Assembly: GCA_964017065.1 (NCBI GenBank)
Contig: OZ024792.1
Coordinates: 7,187,754 to 7,251,753 of the forward strand
Origin: Haliclona indistincta
Lineage: Eukaryota; Porifera; Demospongiae; Haplosclerida; Chalinidae
DNA: 64,000 bases
Reading direction: 5' to 3'
Below are positions 9,646 to 19,745 of the stretch, in pieces. Numbering within the stretch: position 1 is the first letter of the stretch; each line of letters opens with the position of its first letter. The notes below the pieces were generated by a model. It saw only the letters and a list, made by a program, of their open reading frames with translations. It had not been told where the DNA came from and made no database searches. A program made the translations under genes and the position numbers.

Positions 9646-12600
9646 ATGGCCTGGCGGATGCGCTTAAAGCTGCCTCCTTTTAAAGTCACACAAAGGAGTG
9701 GAGCAGGTGTTGTTAATTGCAAGCTTCCAAGGGGCAGAAAAGATGGTGTTTCTGCTAAAGTCGAGGCTAAAGTTGGTGACACAATTGTTGAGACAGATCA
9801 TGGATTGGTAGACTGGGAAATGGCTACAGATGAAAACATTGCCTGTCAACATGAGTATGATGTGAGCCTGCATGCCATCAAACAGAAAGCTGCGACTGAA
9901 GCATGGAGTCATGTCCGTTCAGCACTACTTAAAGCTGCTGTAGAAAGTTGTGCAATGCCAGCTGATCAACACTGCATCAATTGTTCTGATTATGCCACAC
10001 ATCGCTGTTTGCAGTGTGCTCCCTGTGCATATTACTGTTATGAGTGTTTTGTAGTGGCACATTCTAGAGTCAACTTTTTTCATACAGGAGAGATTTGGGA
10101 GGTATGTAGAGCACTGCAGATGTTTAATAGCTGTCATTGTACCAGGGTGGAATGTATAAACCTATTACATGTTCTGATCGAGTGATTGATGTTCGTGAAA
10201 AGCATGTTTGTTCATCAGATACTTCCATTAATCTATATTGCTTGGATGAATATGGTAGGATGCATAGATTAATGATAGTATTTGAGATTAACAAATTTTT
10301 ATGTATAAAGGCAGTGAGCACCATGTCACTTTCAAATATTGTCAGTGTGAACCATTGGTTGTTACTATGGTTCGTGCTCGATTGTGGCCATCTACTGCGC
10401 AACATCCTCATTTGGCATTCACATTTGAATTGTTGGATTGGGCAGAAGCTTTATTGTTAGAATGTCAAGTTGCCCTTAAGGACCTCTGCAAAGCTTTGTG
10501 CTTCCGTTGTCCACATCTTACTTCAAGCAAGGTAAAGATAAGCAATCTTATTATTTATCATCATTCATTTGTTAGAGAAAGGTGTTTTATCCATCCATGA
10601 TTGACTCCTTTGAAGAATACAGGTATGCTACATGCCCTAACTTTAGATTAAGCTAAATGAGAGAGCTACAGATGTATGAAAGTGGAGTTACGACACCTTG
10701 ATTTTACATCTTGGGATCTTGCAGCTTATCGTGGCAGCGTGTGTCCTGCTTGTCCAAAGGTATTAGAGCCAAAAAGTATTAATAATAATTATGCATTAAT
10801 TTTGATTGTTAGGGCGAGTAAGTATTTGCAAAATGCCATTGCAGTAAAATCGCACAGAATTTTATCTGGTCACAATTAATTTTTTCCACTATACACACGT
10901 AGTCTAGCTACATGCATTATTTTGTGTAATGTTTTACACATTCAGACTATCTAGATCTGTTCACTTCATACTAGTCATGCACATTATTTCTGTATAGGAA
11001 TCTGGAAGTATGGTTATGTCTATTGATGCTTTGTTTGGGTTGCCTCGAAAAAAGTCTGCCGGGATTAGCCATAGAGATGCTATTCATGGTGATTTGTACT
11101 TTGGGCGGCAAGAAAGAGTTGATGAACACGTTGCTTTGGCCTCTCAAAGACACAAGAAAGAGCCAAATAGTGTATGCACAATTGCATAACAGTATAATAT
11201 CTATTATTCGTTAATTCATGCAGACATGCAGTAATTTCCTTGCTGGAGATGCTCTCCGATCTTCTCAACGCTTCCGTGCCCTGGATGAGACAGCTGTTCT
11301 GGGATGTGCATGCAGACATGAATTTCCTCTCTTTTTTGTTAATCTAAAGCATGGAGAGAGGTATATGCATATGACTGTATAAATAATTATATTAGTTTTG
11401 ATATTTAGATTGGCATATGCAGTATGGCTAGTCCATGAACTTTGTGAACGGTATTCCAGTGGTGTCAAGCTGTATGTGATGTATGACATAGCTTGCAAGC
11501 TTGTACAAAACTTACAGGTAAAGTATAGCTATACTAGTCTGTACTGCTAGTAATATTGCAGTGTAATGGAGAAACTGAACTACTGGAACGAGTAAAGTTT
11601 GCACTCCCATCATTCCATGCTTACTGTCACATTCCTTCTTGTCAGGCATGTTTACAACCATAGTCACTTAATAATTGCAAGTCCAAACTGATGCAGGTGC
11701 TGTATTCTCCTCGACAATGTGAAGGATTGGGTTTGTCAGATGGTGAAGTGATGGAAAGGCTGTGGTCCTACTTAAGAAGATTTTCAAGAATGACAAAAGA
11801 GATGAGACCAGCCCATCGTCTTGATGTTTTGTCACATGCACTTCTGTACTATGCATTTACAAGTAAACAAAAACTACGTAAGCGACCGTCTTTCATTTGT
11901 TTTCTGATGTATTATAATGTGTATATTAGCGTGCCTGCTGGTCCAACGGTGGACAAAGGCTAATGGATTACAGGATGTTGCAATTCAAACATATACACAA
12001 CTCACTTCATTATCTCAAGGTTATTTCTGTTATTGCCTTTACTATGTTTACATTAGTAACAGTTACTACAGATACAGTTGAACGCTGGATTGAAGATGAG
12101 AAAGCAATAATTTGTTCTGCAGAAAAGAGTATTAGTAAGTTTGATTGTTGCAAGTTTATATACTGCTGCCACAGTTACCGACAACTGGAAGCCAAGTTAT
12201 TTCACAATGTTACATAGCTACTATTCAACAAGGTTAATTTTTATCTCCAATTCTTTTTGCTACAAATTTTCTTATATATTTTTCAGGAACAGCCTGAAAG
12301 ATAGCACATGTACTGCACCTAGTGATGATCGTCTTGTCTTGCGTGAGAAAATGTTAACGTGAGTGCAGTAAACATGTATGTTTGTGTAACTGAATAATTA
12401 CATAATAATTATAATTATCTTTGCAAGCATAGTATAATAATATGTTTGTGTGTGCAGCATCGAAAATCAACTTGGAGTCATTGAGCAAAGACACCATATC
12501 GTTAACAGGTGGAGGCCAGATAGTCAAGAATTTTTAGAAGCCAGGGTCTCTTATTTTAAGGAAAAGGAACAGTCACTCTATCGCTCAATAAGGACTGCCA

Positions 12601-13273
12601 TAGTGAAGCGACAGTACTTATTGAAGCTGAAAGCTAAATATGCAGGTAAAAAGAATTATTCCAGCTGTTATAATAATATTGTTATCATCTCTTGTGTGTA
12701 GATGGCCAGAAAATTGCAAAACGGCTTTCAGTTAGCATTACAAAGGAAACTAAAACAGCAAAGAAGCTTTTGCAAGAGTACAATGCTGCTGCTTCTGCAA
12801 TAAATGATGCTCATGTACCCATCTGTGTGGAAGAGGCCCTATTACCTGATTCAGATTTCTGGCAAACAGTGGCTATGCCCAGTTCTTCGCCACTTTCTTG
12901 GAGCACCAAAAAAGATATCACTAGTGCGTATTTACTTAAGAAACGCTCTAAAGAAGAGCTCCGTCTTCTCAAAGGAGAAATGCAGAATGTGTTGGTATAC
13001 TGCAGACAATTTGAAGAATTGTTGAACAATCTAATAGACAATACTCGAAGCAGTGTAGACCAGTACTCAAAGGGATTGGCATCATTACTCTTAAAAAAAT
13101 TGGAAGATGTTAGACTTTATCATTCTACTGCAGAAGCAACATTTACTAAAGTTGAGGGATTGTTACCATCAACAGAGAGCAGTGACAATGAGTCTGAATC
13201 AAGTGATGAAGATACTGATAGCGATTCTTCTGATGAAGACCTGTATGATAATATCATGAATGCTGTATGCTAA
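9646..13273 (+). CDS. KDZ-family DDE transposase (16 exons)
   Basis: Exons: 9646-10101, 10146-10254, 10311-10531, 10582-10622, 10672-10759, 10998-11171, 11224-11360, 11409-11517, 11562-11645, 11697-11877, 11930-12019, 12072-12134, 12175-12232, 12287-12358, 12458-12645, 12702-13273. They join in phase to 880 residues. An N-terminal cysteine cluster (CINCSDYATHRCLQC, then FKYCQCEPL), as in proteins associated with KDZ transposases, precedes the catalytic core. The core shows ALDETAV followed by CRHEFPL, YDIACKL, then SDGEVMERLW, giving the D, D, E triad near 11284, 11485 and 11746. A helical C-terminal region ends in an acidic Ser/Asp/Glu tail. The intron between exons 9 and 10 needs a GC-AG splice (CAG|GCATGT), chosen because it restores the conserved CQ-x-x-YSPR motif. 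Start: the Met of MAWRMRLKLPPF, just inside the terminal repeat. Confidence 0.88.
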
Positions 13274-13741
13274 GTTAAAATACTTTTATAGTTAATGACA
13301 GTTATCTATTGATATCCATGATTTCTTGTGCTGTAAAGCAGTTGCATGTCATTGCAAAATGCGGTTGATAATAATTTATTAACATATACAAGTGATTGCA
13401 GTGCATGTCTGAATGAGACTACATGTTTTCTTCAATGACAGCAGCGTTATAATTATAGTAAGATCTGTTATTGCCTAGCTAGAATGATTTTCCAGGCTAG
13501 GCATGCAGTGAATTGGGAATCAAATGTCAGCTTGCTTGCTGTTACTTTGCACATACACTATTAACCTACATGTACATGTGGGCTAGTGTGTTGAACAAGT
13601 ATGTTGCTATGATAAAATTATCTCCTCAGTATTGATTTCTTGTATCATTCAGTGATGTTTCGTCAATTCATCCATCTAGGAAGATATAATCCTAATGAGT
13701 ACCTGGTGCATTGACTAGCATTATTAAATATTGCCAATACC
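13274..13741. other. Intergenic spacer between the two convergent KDZ genes
   Basis: AT-rich sequence serving as the 3' side of both genes. No coding frame or clear structural element seen. Confidence 0.5.
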
Positions 13742-14217
13742 TGTTGTGGGATTAGTCACTATGCACTTGCCTCCTCTATTATAGGGGAGCATTAGTGCTG
13801 TGCTGCACTAAAACTTCCCCAAGTATTGTATAGGCAAGATGTAATGCCACCTGGCACTAAATCTGTCCTACATTACTGTAGGAGTAGTTTAGTAGCAGCA
13901 CTAAATCATTCCTACAGAGCAGTCAATGTATATTAAAATTTTCCTAATCCAAAACCTAACCATAAACCCTAACACCAAAGCTAAAACCTAACTTTAACAC
14001 AAAACCCAACCCTAACACTAAATCTAAATCCTAACTTTAAAACCTTCGCCTAAAACTAACAGTGATACATGTTTTACACTGTTGATATCCAATTAGTGTA
14101 AGCAAGATTTAGTGCAAATTATCCCTCATTAATGTACGCATTAAGCAAAGTTGCATTAAATGCTCCCCAAGTACTTGGGGAAATTTTAGTGAGCAAGAAT
14201 AGTGCAGCATCCCACAA
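13742..14217. mobile_element. MITE-like inverted-repeat insertion inside the KDZ transposon
   Basis: The ends are imperfect inverted repeats (GTTGTGGGAT / ATCCCACAAC), followed by inverted CACTAAAACTTCCCCAAGTA-like segments. The middle is a degenerate CCTAAC-type tract (about 13945-14045) resembling telomere repeats but irregular. No coding frame. Confidence 0.6.
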
Positions 14218-14417
14218 CTGTTATGGGAGAGAATCAGTGACTTTTTGCACTAAATCTCTCCTACGTAGAAATCCCCTTTAATGACTTTTTATCTGGACCC
14301 AAATAAATTCTTGGATTCAACATTCACTAAAAGAATGGAGTACAATCATGGATGAGTGAATTGAATAATTGGATTCAGCATGCACTAAACAAATTGGAAT
14401 ACAATCTCAAATTAAGT

Positions 14418-17400
14418 TTAATGGCATTTATAGCAGATCCACTTTAGATCGTCAATGTCAGCATCCTCATCTAGTCCAACACATCGCTTGTGAAACCATC
14501 TTTTGCAAACACCACATTTCACCATTGGAATGTCTCGATCGTAGTTCGGCATTCTGCAGATGCAATAGATCTTCTCCAGCAAATTCTTCTTGAACACTCT
14601 TCCTACAGGCTGCCTTCTTGGCTTTTGGAGAGGAAAAACTTCCATCTTGCCTTTCTCAAGACAACTAGCAAGATGACCTCGCATCAAACCAACGTCCCAA
14701 TAACATAAGGTGGGATCTCTCGAGAATGCCACTTCTGTGGCACAAGCAATGGAAAATAGGCCACAGTCAGAATTGTTAGGCTGTCTCTGAATATTTGCCA
14801 ATCTCAGTGTAACCAGATCTGCTGATGGTCGCCATAAGGAGCAGATCTGCGCTTTGGCACCCATAGTCAGGCTGTTATATGCACTATCGTAAATGTTGGC
14901 CGTGCCCTCCTCACAGCCAACATTTGATGCCGTAATCCAGTGCGAATGATTCTGGATGTTTAAAATTTGCACAAAGCGCCCCTCTGCCTTTCTGAAGGAT
15001 AATGTTTCTCCACATATAGGAGATTGCAACCCCTTCAACTCCGGAAACTGCTTAGAAATTAACTTTTGAGCAGCTTCAATTACGCGGCAATTCAACCACT
15101 TCCCAGTGTTCAATCGCTCTCTGTCTTCCAGAGGCAAAACCATTGGCCATGCCAGCCAGTTGGTGGAATCACTCTCATCTGTACATATAGAATCAACTGC
15201 AACAATACCAGACCTAGGTGGAGTTGCTGGTGCTTCAAGAGGTGAATCATGCGTTGATATCACGGTCAATAGCTGGTCTGTAGATGGTAGAGCACTAGAG
15301 GTTTTGACCTTGGCCTTTGACTTGACTTTTGCTGCAGATGATGGCTGACCCTTAGAGGATTGTTGCACTGGTGCAGTGGGTAATGAAAGTTGTTCGGTGG
15401 CTACAGGTAGTGGTTGAGAGAATGGTAGTACAGGTGGTGGGTTTGCTGTACAAAGGAGCACAAAATAATTATTAATAGCTAATAATAATAATACTTACAG
15501 ATGATACCTGAGGTTTTGACCTTGGCCTTTGACTTGACTTTTGCTGCAGATGATGGCTGACCCTTAGAGGATTGTTGCACTGGTGCAGTGGGTAATGAAA
15601 GTTGTTCGGTGGCTACAGGTAGTGGTTGAGAGAATGGTAGTACAGGTGGTGGGTTTGCTGTACAAAGGAGCACAAAATAATTATTAATAGCTAATTGCCG
15701 AGCGCCTTAGCGCGAGGCAAATAATCGCGACGGTGTGCGGGGGACTGGAGCGTCGTGCGTTTTCTCAGTAATGTTAATATGTATGTATATTTAGATCGAT
15801 GTCACGCTTAGGAATGCTAATCAGGGTTACGGCGAGGGCTCATACTACGTATTATACTGCGGGGTCACGGGAACGCTGGACCCGGTTGCATGCGTCAGTA
15901 TGAGATAAGAACTTAACGGTGGGCTGAGACCATGGCGGATTAGATCCCAGAGTCTACTCCTGACAGAGCCAAGTGGCTAGCTCAGCTCGGGAAAAGAAAA
16001 CAGAGAGCAGCGGCCTGAGTCTAACGCCACAAAAGAAGCCAGGCACGCCATCAGCAGTACTACTAACAATAAACGGAACCGGCATTGACTCTTAGGTCGT
16101 CTGACACGAGTCCACGAGGCCGAAAACAGTAGCTAGCTCGCTGTAAGCCTGCATCTGTACCTGCCGGCCGTCTGCTTTCGAGCGGACACCCCAAAATTTA
16201 GCTGGTCAATTATAACTGCTTAATAAACTCAGCGCGAGGCATTCATGCGTATTCGTAACTCCTAGTAATAATAATACTTACAGATGATACCTGAGGTTTT
16301 GACCTTGGCCTTTGACTTGACTTTTGCTGCAGATGATGGCTGACCCTTAGAGGATTGTTGCACTGGTGCAGTGGGTAATGAAAGTTGTTCGGTGGCTACA
16401 GGTAGTGGTTGAGAGAATGGTAGTACAGGTGGTGGGTTTGCTGTACAAAGGAGCACAAAGTAATTATTGTTAATAGCTAATATACTTACCAGCAATCATA
16501 ACACTGTGGATATAATCCACAAATTGTGGAGTAAAGCATTTCATAACACTAGAAGTTCCCACAATTTGTGTCTTTTCCTCAAGAAAGGCGACTGCAAAGC
16601 CTGTGAATCCAATTTCCTCTAATTCATCAAACTGCACAAAGTATACATACATACATTCACATTTAAATAATAGTGAACTTTATTCTGTAACTGCTGCTCC
16701 AGTAGTGCTACTGAAAAAGGTGCTTAGGTGCTCCAGTACTGCACTACTGAAAAAGGTGCTTAGGTGCTCCAGTACTGCTACTGAAAAAGGTGCTTAGGTG
16801 CTCCAGTACTGCTACTGAAAAAGGTGCTTAGGTGCTCCAGTACTGCACTACTGAAGATTAGGTGGTCCATTGCTGCTTATCTATATAGCAGTATTATAAA
16901 GGACTGGAGCTAGACTAAAGAGACTTCCTTTATATTAAGAAGTAAGTTTTTATTCGAAAGTGTACTTCATGATCAGTGCAAGTAATAATTTATGTATGCC
17001 ACAGCCCACCGTTTTCTGCATTTGAGAAAAGATCTTGTTGCTCCTCCCGATCATTTTCTTTCTTGTGATTATTTTTTCTGGTTGGTTTTCCTTCAGACAT
17101 TCTTTTTCAGCCTCGGTTAATAGCTGATATGCAGCACTTGCTGCTTTGTTGAGTTGGGCTGGTCCCTCCATCATTGCTGTCTTTCCAGCTAAATCATAAC
17201 AATTACATACAAGTCATGCCTACATCGTATGTATTACCTTCTGTTTGACTAAATTCTTTCAAATGGCAATGCCATGAAGAGCATGCCTTTTTCTTCACAG
17301 GTTGTAAAGATGCAATTTCTGGACCATGTCTCTTTCGCATGTTTTCACGACGTATCCAATTCTGCAAATACTTGTACAATAATTATTCGCACTAATGCAA

Positions 17401-17631
17401 AAATTTAAAAACCTTGACTTGATCTAGCTGAAGACCTGTAATAGAAACCGCTTCTTTGACTTCATCGTCATGACTCCTCCCCCAGCCTACCATACCCTTC
17501 TTGTACAGTGACTTGAGGACAGCAAGTGTCTCGTCACTGAACTTCCCAGTCGGTTTCACTACTGGTACTGCTGAGTTATCACTTGCTGCGTATTCTTCAT
17601 CCTCTATATCAAAGTGGTCGTCAACGTCCAT
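14418..17631 (-). CDS. Homeodomain / Ulp1 (C48) protease / PHD-finger protein of the KDZ transposon
   Basis: Exons, minus strand: 17413-17631, 17238-17361, 17010-17188, 16490-16631, 16291-16440, 15508-15657, 14418-15445; 663 residues if all are joined. Residues about 30-95 form a homeodomain-like unit (SDETLAVLKSLYKKG, then LDQVKNWIRRENMRKR across the exon 1/2 junction). A Pro/Ser/Lys-rich linker is encoded three times over by repeated exons. The C-terminal exon carries a Ulp1-type cysteine protease: His in SHWITASN (about 14940), Asp in NIYDSAY (about 14885), Gln and Cys in RQPNNSDCG (about 14775). A PHD finger ends the protein (CICRMP, CGVCKRWFHKRC, WICYKC). By family it could process SUMO-like modifications and bind DNA and histone tails; its role in transposition is inference. 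The donor of exon 3 (ACG|GTGGGC) is weak. Confidence 0.82.
15296..16440 (-). repeat. Triplicated exon of the KDZ passenger gene
   Basis: The segment encoding ANPPPVLPFSQPLPV through KVKSKAKVKTS occurs at 16291-16440, 15508-15657 and as the first part of the last exon (15296-15445). Each is 150 bp with the same phase at both sides, and flanking intron sequence was copied too. Any number can be included without shifting the frame. Confidence 0.85.
15692..16264. mobile_element. Non-autonomous element, ~570 bp, in a KDZ intron
   Basis: Interrupts the duplicated intron between two exon copies: the uninterrupted version is seen at about 15452-15500. Begins TTGCCGAGCGCCTTAGCGCG and ends with CGTAACTCCTAG. 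About 530 bp of it is present in reverse at 18300-18826. Its right end also matches 5994-6045 beside TRIM-NHL 2. No open frame of note. Confidence 0.75.
16690..16852. repeat. ~35-bp tandem repeat in an intron
   Basis: About five copies of a unit containing CTGAAAAAGGTGCTTAGG, within the intron between exons 3 and 4 of the KDZ passenger gene. Confidence 0.85.
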
Positions 17632-17720
17632 GGCTACTAGTACTGTACTGGCGGCTGAGCTAACTACAGTGTACACGTGATTTCCGTATTGACGAGTTTA
17701 CGGGCGCGTGCGATAAAACC

Positions 17721-17796
17721 TTGGCCAGTACATTTACTGCATCGGGTTTCCCGTTTTATACAGTACACTACTGGATTTAGGTTTCCGAACCGGGTG
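17721..17796. repeat. Right terminal inverted repeat of the KDZ transposon
   Basis: Perfect inverse of 9492-9567, immediately followed by the GTTATGG duplication. Confidence 0.95.
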
Positions 17797-17803
17797 GTTA
17801 TGG

Positions 17804-18299
17804 ACCAAAAAATCGCTGTTTTTCTGGAATTACTCGCTTCTCCCAATGTTTTAGGCCTAAATAGATGTCAGGTGCACTGATGGTCATAGGTAGCGTTGCT
17901 TCTGTGTACGTTTAGTTGCGTTTGGTTCGCTCACTGTTGTGCTAGACTCGCTGAAGAAGAAGAAAGAAAGATGAACAAACGGGTGACCACGTGAACTCTG
18001 GTTTACCACCTTAGACCTGGTTTCTTTTGCTTCTAAATGTCTCGTTGTAATCGCACAAATCGTGCAAAGAGCTTCGGAACGTTAGATTAGCTTGAAACGC
18101 CCGTACGGCGAAGATATGGCAGTGCCGTTTTTAGTGCCTCCGGGCGAGACGCCATCTTATTATGCCCTTAGCAACTGGCCTTATAGTCTTTATTAGTAGA
18201 CTCATTGTAAGCGCTTACCTCACAGGATAGCCCCTAGGTAGTTAAAATACCCCTGATGTCGTCAACAGCCAAGATATACGTGAATTATTGCGTTTGGCC
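17804..18299. other. Intergenic, no gene seen
   Basis: Unique-looking sequence between the KDZ transposon and the next repeat. No convincing coding frame or RNA gene. Confidence 0.45.
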
Positions 18300-18826
18300 T
18301 AAGTGTAGCCGCCATCTTGTTTTCCGCCCAGAGCTGGTGGGCTCAACAGCAGATGGCAGATACAGCGAGCTAGCTTCCTGTTTTCGGGCTCGTGTCAGAC
18401 TACCTAAGAGTCAATGCCGGTTCCGTGTATTCCGGCTTAGTAGTACTGCTGATGGCGTGCCTTGCTTCTTTTGTGGCGTTAGACTCAGGCCGCTGCTCTC
18501 TGTTTTCTCTTCCCGAGCTGAGCTAGCCACTTGGCTCTGTCAGAAGTAGACTCTGGGAACTAATCCGCCATGGTCTCAGCCCACCGTTAAGTTCTTGTCT
18601 CATACTGACGCAACCGGGTCCAGCGATCCCGTGACCCCGCAGTATAATACGTAGTATGAGCCCTCGCCGTAACCCTGATTAGCATTCCTAAGCGTGACAT
18701 CGATCTAAATATACATCCATACATACATACATATTAACATCACTGAGAAAACGCACGGCGCTCCAGTCCCCCGCACACCGTCGCGATTATTTGCCTCGCG
18801 CTAAGGCGCTCGGCAATTATTAACCC
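18300..18826. mobile_element. Inverted copy of the 570-bp element
   Basis: Reverse complement of most of 15692-16264, with few differences, ending ...CTAAGGCGCTCGGCAA. Confidence 0.8.
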
Positions 18827-18827
18827 T

Positions 18828-19745
18828 CGGCGCATGCGCGAGGGTTACGGTACTTGTACTTGGTTTGCAAAATTTTTCTGTTTTATTTTTGGTTTTTTGA
18901 GCCAGATGGAAGGAAGTGTATGAACTTCATAAAACTCGCTGTGCAGATGTATTGACACCTAACTAAACAAACTCTGCATTAGGGTTGCTACAGCACAATT
19001 TACAAAACCGCTGGAGTCCTAAGTCTATTTTCGTGATCGTCTTGGGGCCCCGCCCTCTTTCAATGTATGGCCTGGAAACAGCGCATAAAGATCGCCGCGA
19101 CGTCGAAGAGCTTGGAAATCTTGACAGCCGCCCAGTTATTTCGAGTGTTTTTATTTTTCCTGCAAAAAGGAAGGACTTGGCGCTTCTCTGTTTGTCCGTT
19201 TTATGTTCGGGTCAAACCACTCTACACACCGAGATGCAAGCCCGCTGAATCTGTGACTGTCAATTTTTTCATTGGAGACCCTACTTGTGGTCAGCACTTT
19301 GCTGTCTTCTGTTTACCAGTACAGTTTCAATAGTAAGCAGGTTGGCTTTAGCTGCAAAGCTCCTTCTGAAAGCCATAACTAGGAGCTAACTCTACAATGT
19401 GCAACACGCCGAGGGTTTGTGAAATCTGTTCATTAACCCTCGGCGCATGCGCGAGGCTTGTTTTTGTCATTATTATCCCGTAGAGGGCAACAGTAATAAA
19501 CTTTGAACGGTACTTGCTCTGTCATTAACCCTCGGCGCATGCGCGAGGGTTACGGTACTTGGTTTGTCATTCGTTCATTAACCCTCGGCGCATGCGCGAG
19601 GGTTACGGTACTCAGTTTGTCATTAACCCTCGGCGCATGCGCGATCGTTACGGTACTTAGTTTGTCATTCATTCACTCACTCATTAACCCTCGGCGCATG
19701 CGCGAGGGTTACGGTACTTAGTTTGTCATTCGTTCACTCATTCGT
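18828..19745. repeat. Palindromic CTCGGCGCATGCGCGAG repeats
   Basis: AACCCTCGGCGCATGCGCGAG (hairpin core GCGCATGCGC) recurs at about 18830 and 19437. It then forms a short tandem array (19524-19745, about four ~50-bp units, each with GGTTACGGTACTT...GTTTGTCATT). More copies occur at about 22322, 22374 and 27646. Sequence between 18860 and 19430 is related to the ~500-bp repeat that follows. Confidence 0.85.

Larger units (their letters stand above)
9492..17796. mobile_element. Complete KDZ/Zisupton-type DNA transposon, 8.3 kb
   Basis: The first 76 bp (9492-9567) are a perfect inverted repeat of the last 76 bp (17721-17796), beginning CACCCGGTTCGGAAACC. A perfect 7-bp direct repeat GTTATGG flanks the ends (9485-9491 and 17797-17803). 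Inside lie a KDZ-family DDE transposase gene on the plus strand (9646-13273) and a convergent minus-strand gene encoding a homeodomain, a Ulp1/C48 protease and a PHD finger (14418-17631). Both genes splice into full open frames with correct phases. Perfect termini and intact genes point to recent activity. Two secondary insertions (13742-14217 and 15692-16264) lie in non-coding or intronic parts. KDZ/Zisupton elements are usually described with 8-bp duplications; only 7 bp are identical here. Confidence 0.9.

Noticed and set aside
13945..14045. Telomere-like CCTAAC tract suggesting an internal telomere
   Set aside because: The repeat is irregular and lies inside an inverted-repeat insertion within the KDZ transposon, so a simple degenerate repeat is more likely.
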